Shown piece after piece: positions 32,242 through 40,262 of a DNA stretch of 64,000 nt; the first letter of the stretch is position 1; every line of letters begins with the position of its first letter. The position numbers and the translations under genes were made by a program. The notes beneath the pieces are model-generated. The model saw only the letters and a program-made list of their open reading frames with translations, was not told the DNA's origin and searched no databases. Origin of the DNA: Brucella pseudogrignonensis (GTDB lineage: Bacteria > Pseudomonadota > Alphaproteobacteria > Rhizobiales > Rhizobiaceae); NCBI RefSeq assembly GCF_032190615.1, contig NZ_JAVLAT010000002.1, positions 1,292,001 through 1,356,000 on the forward strand, written 5' to 3'.

Positions 32242-33231
32242 TTAAGCGGCGATGCGCGAGTACGGCTCGTCGTGAGCGATCCAGTGTTCGACGGCATCCT
32301 TTGCCGCCCTCAATCCGAGACCAGTTACAGATCGCAGCTCTTTGATCGCTGAAATCTTCTCGCCCTTAGCAGCTAACCGTTGCCATTCGTGCTTATAGGA
32401 TGGTGCAGGCTCACTCACCTTCTGCGTCATCACGTACACGCCGAACTCCTTGCCTTTCTGGAGGCTGGCTAGACGTGCGGCTTCCTTCGTGGCCAACGTT
32501 TCATTGGCGTGAACATATGGAGCTGTTGACGGCTTTGGCTGACCGTTTTCAATCAGCGCAACGATGGCGGGTTTTGCAACCGGAGCAAACGAGAATACAT
32601 CGTTGCGCAGAATGAACTGGACCGGAGCAGCCGCCTTGACAGGCTCGTCGACCCATTCGGCGATGAGGTCGAGATTTGGCTCATTGCCTATCCAGCGTGA
32701 GCCGTGAACACCGTCTTTCTGGAAGATGCGGATCCCGATATCACCGGCTATATCAGCAGCAAATGCATATGAATCATTATTTCGTGCCATCAATGGCCCA
32801 GCCTTACGGCCATCACGCGTGCAGTAGTATTTGCCTGCTTCGATTTTGAGGGGGGCTAATTTGAGATGATCCCATTTCGCATACCAGCAATCATCAGCCA
32901 TTCGATGCGTATCAAATCGAACGTAACAATCGTTGTCGCCACCATCAGCCCTGATGACCTCTGCGATTTCACCAGTCCTGTACCAAGGTAGTGAATCGGC
33001 AATCATTTGCACCCGATCGCCAACCTTGAAAGCTGGCTTATCTTCCGATGCCTCCTCAACCGGCAGAATTTCGAACTCATCTGCCGTCAAATAAAAATCG
33101 TCGCCAACGTCATCGATGACCCAAACATCACCATCATCGACGGTTTTTACCTCGTAAAGCTCGCCTGCGCGAACGTCGATCTGTGTTACCAGGCTTCTAA
33201 CCTTATCTCCAACTTTCACATTACCCATCAA
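32242..33231 (-). CDS. Multi-domain phage protein with ribosomal L7/L12 C-terminal-like domain
   Basis: 329 residues. Residues 1-55 and 65-125 are two SH3/KOW-like beta units (VKVGDKVRSLV ... and FKVGDRVQMIA ... GEIAEVIRA). Residues about 210-270 hold a second beta/helix unit. The C-terminus (KISAIKELRSVTGLGLRAAK, then DAVEHW) matches the L7/L12 C-terminal fold, whose KxxVIKxVRxxTGLGLxEAK motif recruits translation factors. L7/L12-like domains outside ribosomes are rare. A role in capturing translation or transcription factors is inference. Confidence 0.65.
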   Translation of the reverse strand: MMGNVKVGDKVRSLVTQIDVRAGELYEVKTVDDGDVWVIDDVGDDFYLTADEFEILPVEEASEDKPAFKVGDRVQMIADSLPWYRTGEIAEVIRADGGDNDCYVRFDTHRMADDCWYAKWDHLKLAPLKIEAGKYYCTRDGRKAGPLMARNNDSYAFAADIAGDIGIRIFQKDGVHGSRWIGNEPNLDLIAEWVDEPVKAAAPVQFILRNDVFSFAPVAKPAIVALIENGQPKPSTAPYVHANETLATKEAARLASLQKGKEFGVYVMTQKVSEPAPSYKHEWQRLAAKGEKISAIKELRSVTGLGLRAAKDAVEHWIAHDEPYSRIAA

Positions 33232-33533
33232 GCTACTCCTCGTGTTTTGGTGTTCTTGGTAAGTTTCACGCCCTTGGTGAAATCGACCGGAATGACATTG
33301 TCTTCTTCTGTTCCGACCTCAGAGCCGCCACCGCCGTCGCCATCATTAGCGGGTGGTTCAACTTCGAAGCGCGAAACCTCGATCGTCCCAAGGCCAGTGC
33401 TTGGTATCCAGAACCGCACTGTGAGGAACATGCAGCCATCTCGGTCGCCGATGATGATGCCCTTCCAGCCTGTCAGCTTGTGGGTCACAATTGAGCCGGG
33501 TAGATCCCAGCAATCACCGCATTCGCAAGTCAC
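33228..33533 (-). CDS. Phage protein of unknown function, 101 residues
   Basis: MTCECGDCWDLPGSIVTHKLTGWKG begins with three Cys in a CxCxxC pattern, probably a metal knuckle, followed by a small beta domain (FLTVRFWIPSTGLGTIEV). The C-terminal third is Gly/Asp-rich and disordered. It overlaps both neighbours by 4 bases. No family recognised. Confidence 0.5.
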   Translation of the reverse strand: MTCECGDCWDLPGSIVTHKLTGWKGIIIGDRDGCMFLTVRFWIPSTGLGTIEVSRFEVEPPANDGDGGGGSEVGTEEDNVIPVDFTKGVKLTKNTKTRGVA

Positions 33534-33733
33534 GCTGCACCCCGCTTCGTTCTGCTGAAGGACACAGGTGCGTTTGAAACGTACCGACCGTCTTTAAGGA
33601 CGGCAGTGTCGCGGGCAAGCAGCTTCTGCGCGACCGTTCGATAAGGCTTGCGGTTCGTCGTATCCCGCTCACCAGTCCGCGTGAATTTGGTTTGGTAAGC
33701 CTTGTGCGGCTCACGCAAGTTATGGGATTTCAT
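33530..33733 (-). CDS. Small basic phage protein, 67 residues
   Basis: MKSHNLREPHKAYQTKFTR ... ending SFSRTKRGAA. Highly basic; likely nucleic-acid binding. ATG at 33733 follows AGGAGG at an ideal distance; the frame is open further but without a start signal. Overlaps the next gene by 4 bases. Confidence 0.55.
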   Translation of the reverse strand: MKSHNLREPHKAYQTKFTRTGERDTTNRKPYRTVAQKLLARDTAVLKDGRYVSNAPVSFSRTKRGAA

Positions 33734-33813
33734 TGATATTCCTCCTGTCAGGAGGTTGATCTGTGGCCGGTCAAAAATACGTAGATTTATAACTCCGACA
33801 CGGCCAACGTGGC

Positions 33814-34095
33814 TCAGGCTGCGATTGCGCCCGGCTGTTCGTAATTGTCGTTCGCGGCTTCCAGCGCACGAATGCGTGGCATTGCGATATAACTGACGCA
33901 GTGATTGGCCGTGGACCATCCACCGTTCGAAACACATCGCACAACAATGCGGTCAGCTGTAGATTTAGGAATTGGTCGACGCAGAATTGACGCTACGGTC
34001 GACCTGGGCAGGCTAAGCGCATTTCCGATTTCAGTCGGGTTGGCGCCAACGTCGTGCATGCGATGCACTTCTTCTATGGTTTCATAATCTCTCAT
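33814..34095 (-). CDS. HTH DNA-binding early protein
   Basis: 93 residues from MRDYETIEEVHRM. VHRMHDVGANPTEIGNALSLPRSTVASILRR is a clear helix-turn-helix of the resolvase/sigma region type, followed by a short beta/helix C-terminus with ALEAANDN. It is the first substantial gene behind the minus-strand early promoter and is preceded by a leader copy (34099-34114). It may play the Cro or transcription-activator role opposite the CI-like repressor. Confidence 0.65.
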   Translation of the reverse strand: MRDYETIEEVHRMHDVGANPTEIGNALSLPRSTVASILRRPIPKSTADRIVVRCVSNGGWSTANHCVSYIAMPRIRALEAANDNYEQPGAIAA

Positions 34096-34202
34096 GCTCT
34101 CCTCGTGTGTGGTGTTGGTTGACAAATGGCCTTGGTGAAGCCATCTGTTGTCCTGCGCGGGGTGGTACCTGCGAAGGAAACCAGCGTGTAGAAGTGGTGC
34201 AA
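34092..34202 (-). CDS. Possible 36-residue ORF with TTG start
   Basis: TTG at 34202 follows GAGGAGG of a leader copy (34206-34218). The ORF ends with ATGA overlap to the HTH gene. Product begins Met-His-His-Phe-Tyr and is partly basic. Kept because both the leader and the coupling fit; no homology is known. Confidence 0.35.
   Translation of the reverse strand: MHHFYTLVSFAGTTPRRTTDGFTKAICQPTPHTRRA
34099..34114 (-). repeat. Exemplar of the recurring CCACACACGAGGAG leader
   Basis: Plus strand CTCCTCGTGTGTGGTG, i.e. CACCACACACGAGGAG toward the gene at 34095. Near-identical copies precede genes at 1732, 12834, 13432, 22660, 23969, 28680, 31572, 33231, 34095 and 34202 (minus) and 38252 and 38940 (plus); divergent versions precede 29541, 30166 and 32175. 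It contains the ribosome-binding GAGGAG, but the upstream CCACAC part is conserved beyond what ribosome binding needs. Confidence 0.75.
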
Positions 34203-34544
34203 GCCCTCCTCGTGTAAGCGCTGGGATTACGAGGCGGAGCGAGCAGCGGGTGGTGCCGGCTCATAAACTCCGCCTTTAAATCTTTCGACATACAGGAATG
34301 CCGAAAGCGCCACTGACCCTATTCAGGTCAGCAGCGTTCCTATTAATCCTACGGCGGCACTGCAATGAGAGTCGGTTCGCTTCTGTCGGCGGTTTTATTC
34401 ATTTGCTCTCTCCTGAGTTTCTATTGCGCTTCAGCGCGGCGTCTATCTGTTGAGTGCCGATATCCTTGGGAGGATGTTCTCTGGCATCATGAGGTAGGCC
34501 CTCCTTCGAACTGTCCAGCGTCTTGTGCGCCGGTTGATGACACC
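34203..34544 (-). other. Untranslated early leader region with possible micro-ORFs
   Basis: About 340 bases between the early promoter and the first gene. Two micro-ORFs with good ribosome sites are visible on the minus strand: 34443-34490 (15 codons, MMPENILPRISALNR) and 34349-34402 (17 codons, MNKTADRSEPTLIAVPP, CAGGAGAG upstream). A long leader at this location could hold an antitermination or attenuation element; nothing recognisable was seen. Confidence 0.3.
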
Positions 34545-34586
34545 TATATATGACAGATTCGCATCCATGTCAACATGTGGTGACAT
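34545..34586 (-). promoter_or_regulatory. Early (pL-like) promoter with overlapping repressor operator
   Basis: Minus strand: -35 TTGACA (34568-34573), 17-base spacer, -10 TATATA (34545-34550). An inverted repeat ATGTCA (34567-34572) / TGACAT (34581-34586) covers the -35 box, so a dimeric repressor bound there would block polymerase. The half-site GGTGACA recurs at the second promoter at 38150. Confidence 0.7.
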
Positions 34587-34622
34587 TTTCGCACGTTACA
34601 TTTTCACAACAATATGCGAAAA
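34586..34622. promoter_or_regulatory. Second inverted repeat upstream of the repressor gene
   Basis: TTTTCGCA (34586-34593) and TGCGAAAA (34615-34622) form an 8-bp inverted repeat with 21 bases between, ending 7 bases before the repressor ATG. No Shine-Dalgarno sequence precedes the ATG, so the repressor mRNA may be leaderless or nearly so. Probably an autoregulatory site. Confidence 0.45.
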
Positions 34623-34629
34623 GCACATC

Positions 34630-35307
34630 ATGGACAAAGATTTCGCGCAGCGCCTTCGTTCGGCGCGTGACCTTAAGGGAATGAGTCAGGCTGACCTTGC
34701 GGCTCTTATTGGGCGCGACAAGTCGTCGATTAGTCTTTTGGAAGGCGGGAAACGTGGCGCGAGCGTTGAGTTTGTCGCCCGTTTGGCTCGTGCGCTGGAT
34801 CTGAATGAAGATTGGCTTGCCTTTGGTAATGGCGAGATGGCCGCGACATCAGCTAAGCCTATTGCTGATACGTTCACACCGGCACCCATCCCCGGCGATC
34901 AGCTTGTAAGCCAAGAACGCGGCCTGCCTGTTTACGCCGCAGCGAAGGGGGGCGATGGTCACGTCATCATCACCTTTGATCCAATCAGCTATATGAAAAT
35001 GCCCGCCGTCCTACAGGGCGTTAAGGGTGGTTACGGCCTTCTATTGTCTGGGGAATCCATGATTCCCGCCTACCGCCCGGGCGAAACTGCGCTTGTAAAC
35101 CCGAATTTGCCGCCAGTGCGAGATGAAGACGTAATTCTTTATCACACGAGCGCAATGGATGAGAATGAGGCGATCATCAAACGCTTGATAGGCTTCAATG
35201 ACCGAGAATGGATGTTGGAACAGTACAACCCGCATAAGGAATTCAAGGAATTTCGCGCGGATTGGCCGGTCTGTCATCGCGTCGTTGGCAAGTATAACAC
35301 CCGTTAA
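34630..35307 (+). CDS. CI-like phage repressor (XRE HTH + S24 peptidase domain)
   Basis: 225 residues from MDKDFAQRLRSARDLKGM. Residues 6-60 are an XRE helix-turn-helix (MSQADLAALIGRDKSSISLLEGGKR). Residues about 110-225 form the LexA/S24 domain: the SGESMIPAYRPGE motif contains the catalytic Ser, and AIIKRLIGF the catalytic Lys. It should keep the prophage silent and self-cleave upon SOS induction via RecA. It is divergent from the early minus operon, with operators in between. Confidence 0.9.
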   Translation: MDKDFAQRLRSARDLKGMSQADLAALIGRDKSSISLLEGGKRGASVEFVARLARALDLNEDWLAFGNGEMAATSAKPIADTFTPAPIPGDQLVSQERGLPVYAAAKGGDGHVIITFDPISYMKMPAVLQGVKGGYGLLLSGESMIPAYRPGETALVNPNLPPVRDEDVILYHTSAMDENEAIIKRLIGFNDREWMLEQYNPHKEFKEFRADWPVCHRVVGKYNTR

Positions 35308-35589
35308 AGCTAACCATTAACTACAGCCTCAAGCGCGCTATCAGGTACACGGCCGATAGCTGCGATGATCTGCGTTTCATTGTTCCATCTATATATAGCA
35401 AGGACGGCAGGCTTTTCGCATGCCAATCGATGAGCCAGCCTGAGGGCATGATTGTCAATCGGAGCGGAATATTCACCCCCTTTACTTATCCAATATTGAC
35501 CCCCCAATTACGGATTAGCACTTGGCCTGCCCGACGCTGGCCGGGGTTGCAAAGGGTAGGCCAAGTGCGGGTGATTAGCTCTTTCGGCT

Positions 35590-36324
35590 TTAGCTTTGAG
35601 AGCGGTTTTTAAAGCGCCATGAATCGTTGCCTGTCTCTACGATTTCGCAATGGTGCGTTAGGCGATCTAGAAGTGCGGTTGTCATTTTGGCATCACCAAA
35701 GACGGTGGGCCATTCGCCGAACGCCAGATTGGTCGTAACGATAATTGAGGTTCGCTCGTAGAGCTTGCTTATAAGGTGGAACAGCAACTGTCCTCCTGCC
35801 TGAGCGAATGGCAAGTAACCCAGCTCGTCGAGAATAACGAAGTCGAGACGGTTGAGATATTCCGCGGTTCTGCCCTGCTTCCCGTTGCGTGTTTCAGTTT
35901 CAAGGCGATTGACCAGATCAACTACATTGAAGAAACGGCCACGTGTGCCATTGCGAATGAGTGCGCGCGCAATGGCAATGGCCAGATGGCTTTTTCCCGT
36001 TCCCGTGCCACCAACCAGAACGACATTTCTTTGATCGCTCGCAAAAATGCCTGTGGCCAGCTCGCGAACCAAACCTTCGTTGATTGGGGTGCCGGTAAAG
36101 TCGAAGTCCTCAATGTCTTTAGCAAGAGGTAATTTGGCAATGCTGAGCTGGTATCGAATGGAACGTGCTTGCTTCTCTGCAATTTCCGACTGCAACAACT
36201 CACCCACAATACGTGGCGGTTCGTGCTGCCGTTTTATGCCATTCCCCATTACCTCGTCATAGGCGCTGCGCATACCATAGAGCTTCAGCGTTCCCATGAG
36301 TTCAAGTACCTGCGTGCGTTCCAT
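35590..36324 (-). CDS. istB: IS21-family helper ATPase IstB
   Basis: 244 residues. Walker [19 protein letters not shown], Walker [13 protein letters not shown], and the sensor-1 region [21 protein letters not shown] show the DnaC-like AAA+ protein that selects target DNA for the IstA transposase. It overlaps istA by one base (TGATG), the usual coupled arrangement. Full-length. Confidence 0.95.
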   Translation of the reverse strand: MERTQVLELMGTLKLYGMRSAYDEVMGNGIKRQHEPPRIVGELLQSEIAEKQARSIRYQLSIAKLPLAKDIEDFDFTGTPINEGLVRELATGIFASDQRNVVLVGGTGTGKSHLAIAIARALIRNGTRGRFFNVVDLVNRLETETRNGKQGRTAEYLNRLDFVILDELGYLPFAQAGGQLLFHLISKLYERTSIIVTTNLAFGEWPTVFGDAKMTTALLDRLTHHCEIVETGNDSWRFKNRSQS

Positions 36325-37823
36325 CAGCTTGCCCTCCTAAGGCTGTCATAGCGTGAACAGTCGGCGATTGGTTCATGCATCAATCGAAGTGCTTCTGGGA
36401 TTTGGAGTGTTGGAGCAGGAGCGGGATCTCGACTGCGTGCGAGAATATTGATGATAACCGCCGCAGAACAAACGTTATGATCAAGCGCTTCCTGGCATGC
36501 AGCATCGACATTTGCCAATCCGTCGGAAGGTACACATGCGAGGATGGTGACCATCTGCCGATCACCATCGTGAGCGCTCTGCAAACGTTTGCGGATTTTC
36601 TCCATTGCAGCTGGCAAAACCCAATCGCGGAAAGGAGCACCATTGCGTAGAGCGCCAGGTTTTCGAGCAAGAACAGGCACATAATGCCATGGGTCATAGA
36701 CCGTTTCTCCTCGATTAAAGCTACGCGTATGCTCTGCGACCTTCACACCATCCTGCCGGATGATAATCCGATCTGCATAGGCATGAACCTCTACAGGGCG
36801 ACCAACTGCAGTCGAAACAACCGAGTATTTATTGTTGTCAAAACGGACGGTACAGGTTTTTGATATGGACGCTGAAACGCAGTGAAAGCCATCAAATGGG
36901 CCAATATAGGGTACAAGACTTTTGCGTTCTTCCTCAAATACCTGCCAAATCATGCGCTGCGTTTGTTCAGGATGACGATGTGCTTTTGCATAAGCGATAC
37001 ATTTATCGAGGAGCCAGACATTGAGCTCCTCCAAACTTTTGACCCGTAAACGCGGTGTAAAAAAACGCTCTCGAACCAAGCCCACCTGGTTCTCGACTTG
37101 TCCCTTTTCCCAACCTGATGCCGGAGTACAGGCAACAGGCTGAACAAGGTAATGAGAGCACATTTGCTGGAACCGACGGTTATATTGCCGCTCTTTCCCG
37201 ACAAAAATGGCATCAACAGCGGTTTTCATATTATCGTATATGCCGCGCGTGCAAGCGCCACGAAAAAACACAAAAGCTTTGTCATGTGCATCGAATACCA
37301 TTTCCTGGCTTTCGCGCATGTAGGCCCGCACAAACATCATCCGGCTATGACACAATCGAACGTGCGCAACTTTGATCGTTGTCGTCACGCCATTGAGACG
37401 AATAATCTCATGGCTCCAATCAAACTGATAAGCTTCGCCTGGCGCGTAATAGAGCGGAACATAAGCGTCACTTGTCACTAATCCGCGTTTCTTAGACCAG
37501 GACTTGGCATAGCGGCGGACCGTGTCATAGCTGCCTTCATAGCCCAGCGACCGAACTTCTTCATAAATGCGGATAAGCGTCAACCGCTCACGAGATGCCT
37601 TACCTTCGTTGGAAACAAGAAAACGTTCAACGTCCCCCTTCCAAGGCTCCATTCTCGGTAAGGGCTGATGTTCACGCTTGTAAGAAAACTCAGTCGCATC
37701 AGATCGCAGTATTTTGCGAACCGTATTACGAGAAACATGAAGCTCTCTGGTGATCTTCTTTACCGACCAGCCTTGAACATGGAAGGCGCGCCGGACACGA
37801 GCAATCGTATCCACTCTTTTCAA
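36324..37823 (-). CDS. istA: IS21-family transposase IstA
   Basis: 499 residues. N-terminal helix-turn-helix [28 protein letters not shown], then the DDE integrase core ([16 protein letters not shown] with the first Asp, [11 protein letters not shown] with the second, [17 protein letters not shown] with the Glu), and a C-terminal beta domain. All catalytic acidic residues are visible, so the enzyme appears active. Confidence 0.95.
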   Translation of the reverse strand: MKRVDTIARVRRAFHVQGWSVKKITRELHVSRNTVRKILRSDATEFSYKREHQPLPRMEPWKGDVERFLVSNEGKASRERLTLIRIYEEVRSLGYEGSYDTVRRYAKSWSKKRGLVTSDAYVPLYYAPGEAYQFDWSHEIIRLNGVTTTIKVAHVRLCHSRMMFVRAYMRESQEMVFDAHDKAFVFFRGACTRGIYDNMKTAVDAIFVGKERQYNRRFQQMCSHYLVQPVACTPASGWEKGQVENQVGLVRERFFTPRLRVKSLEELNVWLLDKCIAYAKAHRHPEQTQRMIWQVFEEERKSLVPYIGPFDGFHCVSASISKTCTVRFDNNKYSVVSTAVGRPVEVHAYADRIIIRQDGVKVAEHTRSFNRGETVYDPWHYVPVLARKPGALRNGAPFRDWVLPAAMEKIRKRLQSAHDGDRQMVTILACVPSDGLANVDAACQEALDHNVCSAAVIINILARSRDPAPAPTLQIPEALRLMHEPIADCSRYDSLRRAS

Positions 37824-38149
37824 CTCCCTACTCCATCCGCTGACTAAAAGTCAGATACTCGGATGAAATCTAGCAGGGGTCAAAATTGAATAAGTATTCA
37901 CCCGCTAGTGGGGTCAATATTCCACGCCGAAACACAGGCATGATCTTCTGTATCAACATGGATTGGAGTGTCGGGAACCACACCCCATCGCCCCTGAATA
38001 AAACACTGAACCACAAACAACGGGAACATGAGACCTCACACGCGCTACTCCTAATTTAGGATTCCATCATTATAGGAACATTTCAAGAACATTATTCATG
38101 CTTGGTTAACCCTGTGAATTTCGTTGATGTGTTTTTGTCATCGATCGTG

Positions 38150-38187
38150 TTGACATTAGGTGACTGATAAGCATATAAAGGTGACAG
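38150..38187 (+). promoter_or_regulatory. Promoter of the plus-strand phage cluster with GGTGAC operator motifs
   Basis: -35 TTGACA (38150-38155), spacer of 17-18, -10 TATAAA (38174-38179). GGTGAC occurs at 38159-38164 (inside the spacer) and 38180-38187 (GGTGACAG, just downstream). ATGTCAACA, read on the minus strand across the -35, is shared with the early promoter at 34567. The same CI-like repressor probably controls both. Confidence 0.6.
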
Positions 38188-38251
38188 AACAGCACGAAGA
38201 CAGCCTCACCAGCTCGATCTGCTGAACCAACCAAACACGAGGAGTAACCCA

Positions 38252-38590
38252 ATGACGAACGCGAAAACCCCGAGAAGAAGAAGAAGATCGCCAGCACCTC
38301 GCAAGAACGAAGTAATCGGCGGCGGATTCTTTGTATTCCGCCGCGGCAAACTAACCGGCCGCGTCAGCGTAGCCACTACCCTGCCTTATGAGCACGGCTC
38401 TTTTGAGCAAGCGCTGGCTGAGGCAACACGCCTTGCCAAGCTCTGCCCGGGCGAAACTTTTGAAGTTTTCCAGACGAGTGGCGCGATTGCTTCGTCTAAC
38501 CATGATTTCTTTCTCGCCGAACTCCGCGAGGCTGGTGCCAGCGTTGAGACTGTCGCTAGTGAAGACCCCGAGCTTGCGGAGGCTGCGTGA
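38252..38590 (+). CDS. Small basic phage protein, 112 residues, unknown function
   Basis: MTNAKTPRRRRRSPAPRKN, a strongly basic start, followed by a compact alpha/beta domain (GGGFFVFRRGKLTGRVSVATTL ... TRLAKLCPGETFEVFQTSG). First gene behind the 38150 promoter and a leader copy (38231-38244). No family recognised. Confidence 0.55.
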   Translation: MTNAKTPRRRRRSPAPRKNEVIGGGFFVFRRGKLTGRVSVATTLPYEHGSFEQALAEATRLAKLCPGETFEVFQTSGAIASSNHDFFLAELREAGASVETVASEDPELAEAA

Positions 38591-38820
38591 TGAACCGCGC
38601 CCTGCTGGAAATGCTCGCCGACATGGAACCCGACCTGCACACAGACGCTGCTCGTGCAGGCAGCGATGAGCCAATGCGGCGCCCGGATTACCGCACAAAG
38701 AAGCACGCTCGTCCCATGCCTTGGATACGATACGCAGCGCGCGAAGCCGTTGAGATGACGGTTGTTGTAGGGTTTTGCGTTGTTGTCGGCGTCGGCGCTG
38801 TGGGACTCGTCGTCACATGA
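38587..38820 (+). CDS. Small membrane protein, 77 residues
   Basis: MNRALLEMLADMEPDLHTDAAR acidic start, a basic middle and a C-terminal membrane helix (VEMTVVVGFCVVVGVGAVGLVV). Overlaps the previous stop (GTGATGA arrangement). Function unknown. Confidence 0.5.
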   Translation: MMNRALLEMLADMEPDLHTDAARAGSDEPMRRPDYRTKKHARPMPWIRYAAREAVEMTVVVGFCVVVGVGAVGLVVT

Positions 38821-38939
38821 TTTACCGCGAAAGATAGCGACGGGGCGGAGCGCCCCAGGATTTCCAAATCATCGACGATCCACGCGTTTTCACGCCACGG
38901 GTCGTCACGCTTACCAAAACCACACGAGGAGCACCAATA

Positions 38940-39167
38940 ATGTCCGCAAGACACATCCTTACCGCCGACGAGTTCATTGCTCAGGGCACCACAGCAGCAG
39001 CAATCCTTTCGATTGCCCGTTGGTACCGCGCGAGCGACCCGACGACGGCCGCGAAGATCAAAGACATCGCCTATGACGTGTCGCGCAAAACGGGCGAGAA
39101 GTTCCGTATGCGCCGCGTGCGACCGGCAAACGACAATCGTCGTCCTTTCAAGCGGAGGGCAGCGTGA
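38940..39167 (+). CDS. Small phage protein, 75 residues, unknown function
   Basis: MSARHILTADEFIAQGTTAAAI ... GEKFRMRRVRPANDNRRPFKRRAA. The C-terminus is basic and contains the PANDN motif seen in other proteins of this prophage. It follows a leader copy (38918-38931). Possibly DNA-binding. Confidence 0.55.
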   Translation: MSARHILTADEFIAQGTTAAAILSIARWYRASDPTTAAKIKDIAYDVSRKTGEKFRMRRVRPANDNRRPFKRRAA

Positions 39168-39361
39168 TGGACACACACGCCCCAGATAGACGCGGCAACA
39201 GTATCGACGCTGCATATCTCAACGCGTTGCGGCTAGGCCCGCAGCGCATAGGCCGCGCTTCTGTCGGAAGCGCTGGCATCCCCCTACCCGTTGCTCGCCG
39301 TCTGTCGGCAACGGGGCGTGCCGTCGTTGTTGGTGATGAGGTGCGTTATGTTGGTCAGTGA
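39164..39361 (+). CDS. Small phage protein, 65 residues, unknown function
   Basis: MMDTHAPDRRGNSIDAAYLNALRLGPQRIG ... ARRLSATGRAVVVGDEVRYVGQ. The end resembles a short beta-hairpin. Overlaps both neighbours (ATGA type at the start, 14 bases at the end). No family recognised. Confidence 0.5.
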   Translation: MMDTHAPDRRGNSIDAAYLNALRLGPQRIGRASVGSAGIPLPVARRLSATGRAVVVGDEVRYVGQ

Positions 39362-39623
39362 GCAGGAGCTTAAGGCCGCATGTCATGCAGCGTCCACAAG
39401 CTGGACCCTTTCCGGCGACCAGGTTTACCGGCTCTACAAAGAGGTTGAATCGAATCTGTCCCCATCCCCGCGTGCGCAGGCGTTGGAGGACCTTTTCGAT
39501 GCCGTAACCCTAATGCAAAAACACGATGAAAAGTTTGAAGGCGAGATACCTTTAGCGACCATCCAGAAGGTTTACACGGCACACGCTGAAGTCTTGCGCG
39601 CAAAGGAGGCCAGCAAGCCATGA
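39348..39623 (+). CDS. Small helical phage protein, 91 residues, unknown function
   Basis: Start MLVSEQELKAACHAASTSWTL at 39348, inside the last codons of the previous gene; an upstream opening lacks a ribosome site. Helical (DQVYRLYKEVESNLSPSPRAQALEDLFDAV), probably soluble. Overlaps the next ORF by 4 bases (ATGA). Confidence 0.5.
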   Translation: MLVSEQELKAACHAASTSWTLSGDQVYRLYKEVESNLSPSPRAQALEDLFDAVTLMQKHDEKFEGEIPLATIQKVYTAHAEVLRAKEASKP

Positions 39624-39757
39624 TCAATGAACTGCGTTGGAAAGTATTCAAAGCCTTATCGTGGATAGGCTGGAAAGTTTGCCCCGAACCTCACCGGACG
39701 CGCTTGCAGTCTATGTCACCAACTTGGAAGCAGTATGAGGCCAGCCATGGCGAGTAA
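39620..39757 (+). CDS. Small phage protein, 45 residues, unknown function
   Basis: MINELRWKVFKALSWIGWKVCPEP ... WKQYEASHGE; Trp-rich with a short hydrophobic N-terminal helix. Overlaps the stop before it (ATGA) and the start of the next gene by 11 bases. Too short for family assignment. Confidence 0.45.
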   Translation: MINELRWKVFKALSWIGWKVCPEPHRTRLQSMSPTWKQYEASHGE

Positions 39758-40046
39758 GGAACGTCAGACGCTCATAGAAAATGCTGCAAGGCGGATGAAG
39801 CCAGACACAGCAAAGCTTGTCGATACGTTGATACGCGCTGGAGCCCCCTCGGAGGAAGCGGTCAAGCTGCTTCCATTAGATCAAGCAGAAGCGGCGATTA
39901 ATACGGTTTTCGATGCTCTACAGGAGCCGACAGAGGCTGTTCTAGAAGCCGGTTACACATGGGATGAGCATGTAACCGCGACAGAGACACACCCGCGCAA
40001 CCGTGGCCTTTGGCGCGCCATGCTCAACGCATCCGCACTAGGGTAG
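39747..40046 (+). CDS. Phage protein of unknown function, about 99 residues
   Basis: MASKERQTLIENAARRMKPDTAKLVDTLI ... LPLDQAEAAINTVFDAL; an all-helical, acidic protein. Codon periodicity continues through the whole ORF with no stops in a GC-neutral region. No family recognised. Confidence 0.5.
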   Translation: MASKERQTLIENAARRMKPDTAKLVDTLIRAGAPSEEAVKLLPLDQAEAAINTVFDALQEPTEAVLEAGYTWDEHVTATETHPRNRGLWRAMLNASALG

Positions 40047-40054
40047 CAGAGCGA

Positions 40055-40255
40055 ATGAAGCTGGAAGATGCAACCCACATAACGGCGGGCGCTATGGATC
40101 AGATACTCGCTTGCTTCAAATCGGGCAGTAAGATCACTGTTCTAGTTAGAACGCCGGGTTTACCTGATCGTGATTTCTGCATGACAGACGACAACTTGTC
40201 AGAAGTTGCTGAAATGATTGAGCGTCGTCGCCAAACCCTGAAAGGCGGGGAGTGA
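40055..40255 (+). CDS. Small phage protein, 66 residues, unknown function
   Basis: MKLEDATHITAGAMDQILACFKSGSKITVLVRTPG ... VAEMIERRRQTLKGGE. Alpha/beta with a compact look; last plus-strand gene before a short minus ORF. Unrecognised. Confidence 0.5.
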   Translation: MKLEDATHITAGAMDQILACFKSGSKITVLVRTPGLPDRDFCMTDDNLSEVAEMIERRRQTLKGGE

Positions 40256-40262
40256 CCATGGC

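Larger units (their letters stand above)
35453..37936. mobile_element. IS21-family insertion sequence, complete, 2484 bp
   Basis: The two ends match in inverted orientation over the outer 21 bases (16 identical), with TGT at the left and ACA at the right, and a further shared GGAATATT block. The element carries istA and istB on the minus strand. It is flanked by direct repeats GGCATGAT at 35445-35452 and 37937-37944, an 8-bp target duplication typical of IS21. All features point to a recent, intact insertion. Confidence 0.85.
35310..38029 (-). pseudogene. 75-codon phage gene interrupted by an IS21-family element
   Basis: The 5' part (37937-38029) encodes MFPLFVVQCFIQGRWGVVP and more; the 3' part (35310-35452) encodes RLAHRLACEKPAVLAIYRW through ...LEAVVNG. 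Removing the element and one copy of the 8-bp duplication joins both in the same frame to a 75-residue protein without a stop. The gene was convergent with the repressor. Function unknown; small, with an LRLAHRLA helix. The insertion probably inactivates it. Confidence 0.8.

Noticed and set aside
34082..34291. 69-codon minus frame beginning MSKDLKAEFMSRHH
   Set aside because: Composition becomes random after the first residues and it overlaps the leader-associated ORF at 34092-34202 and the HTH gene start; no ribosome site.
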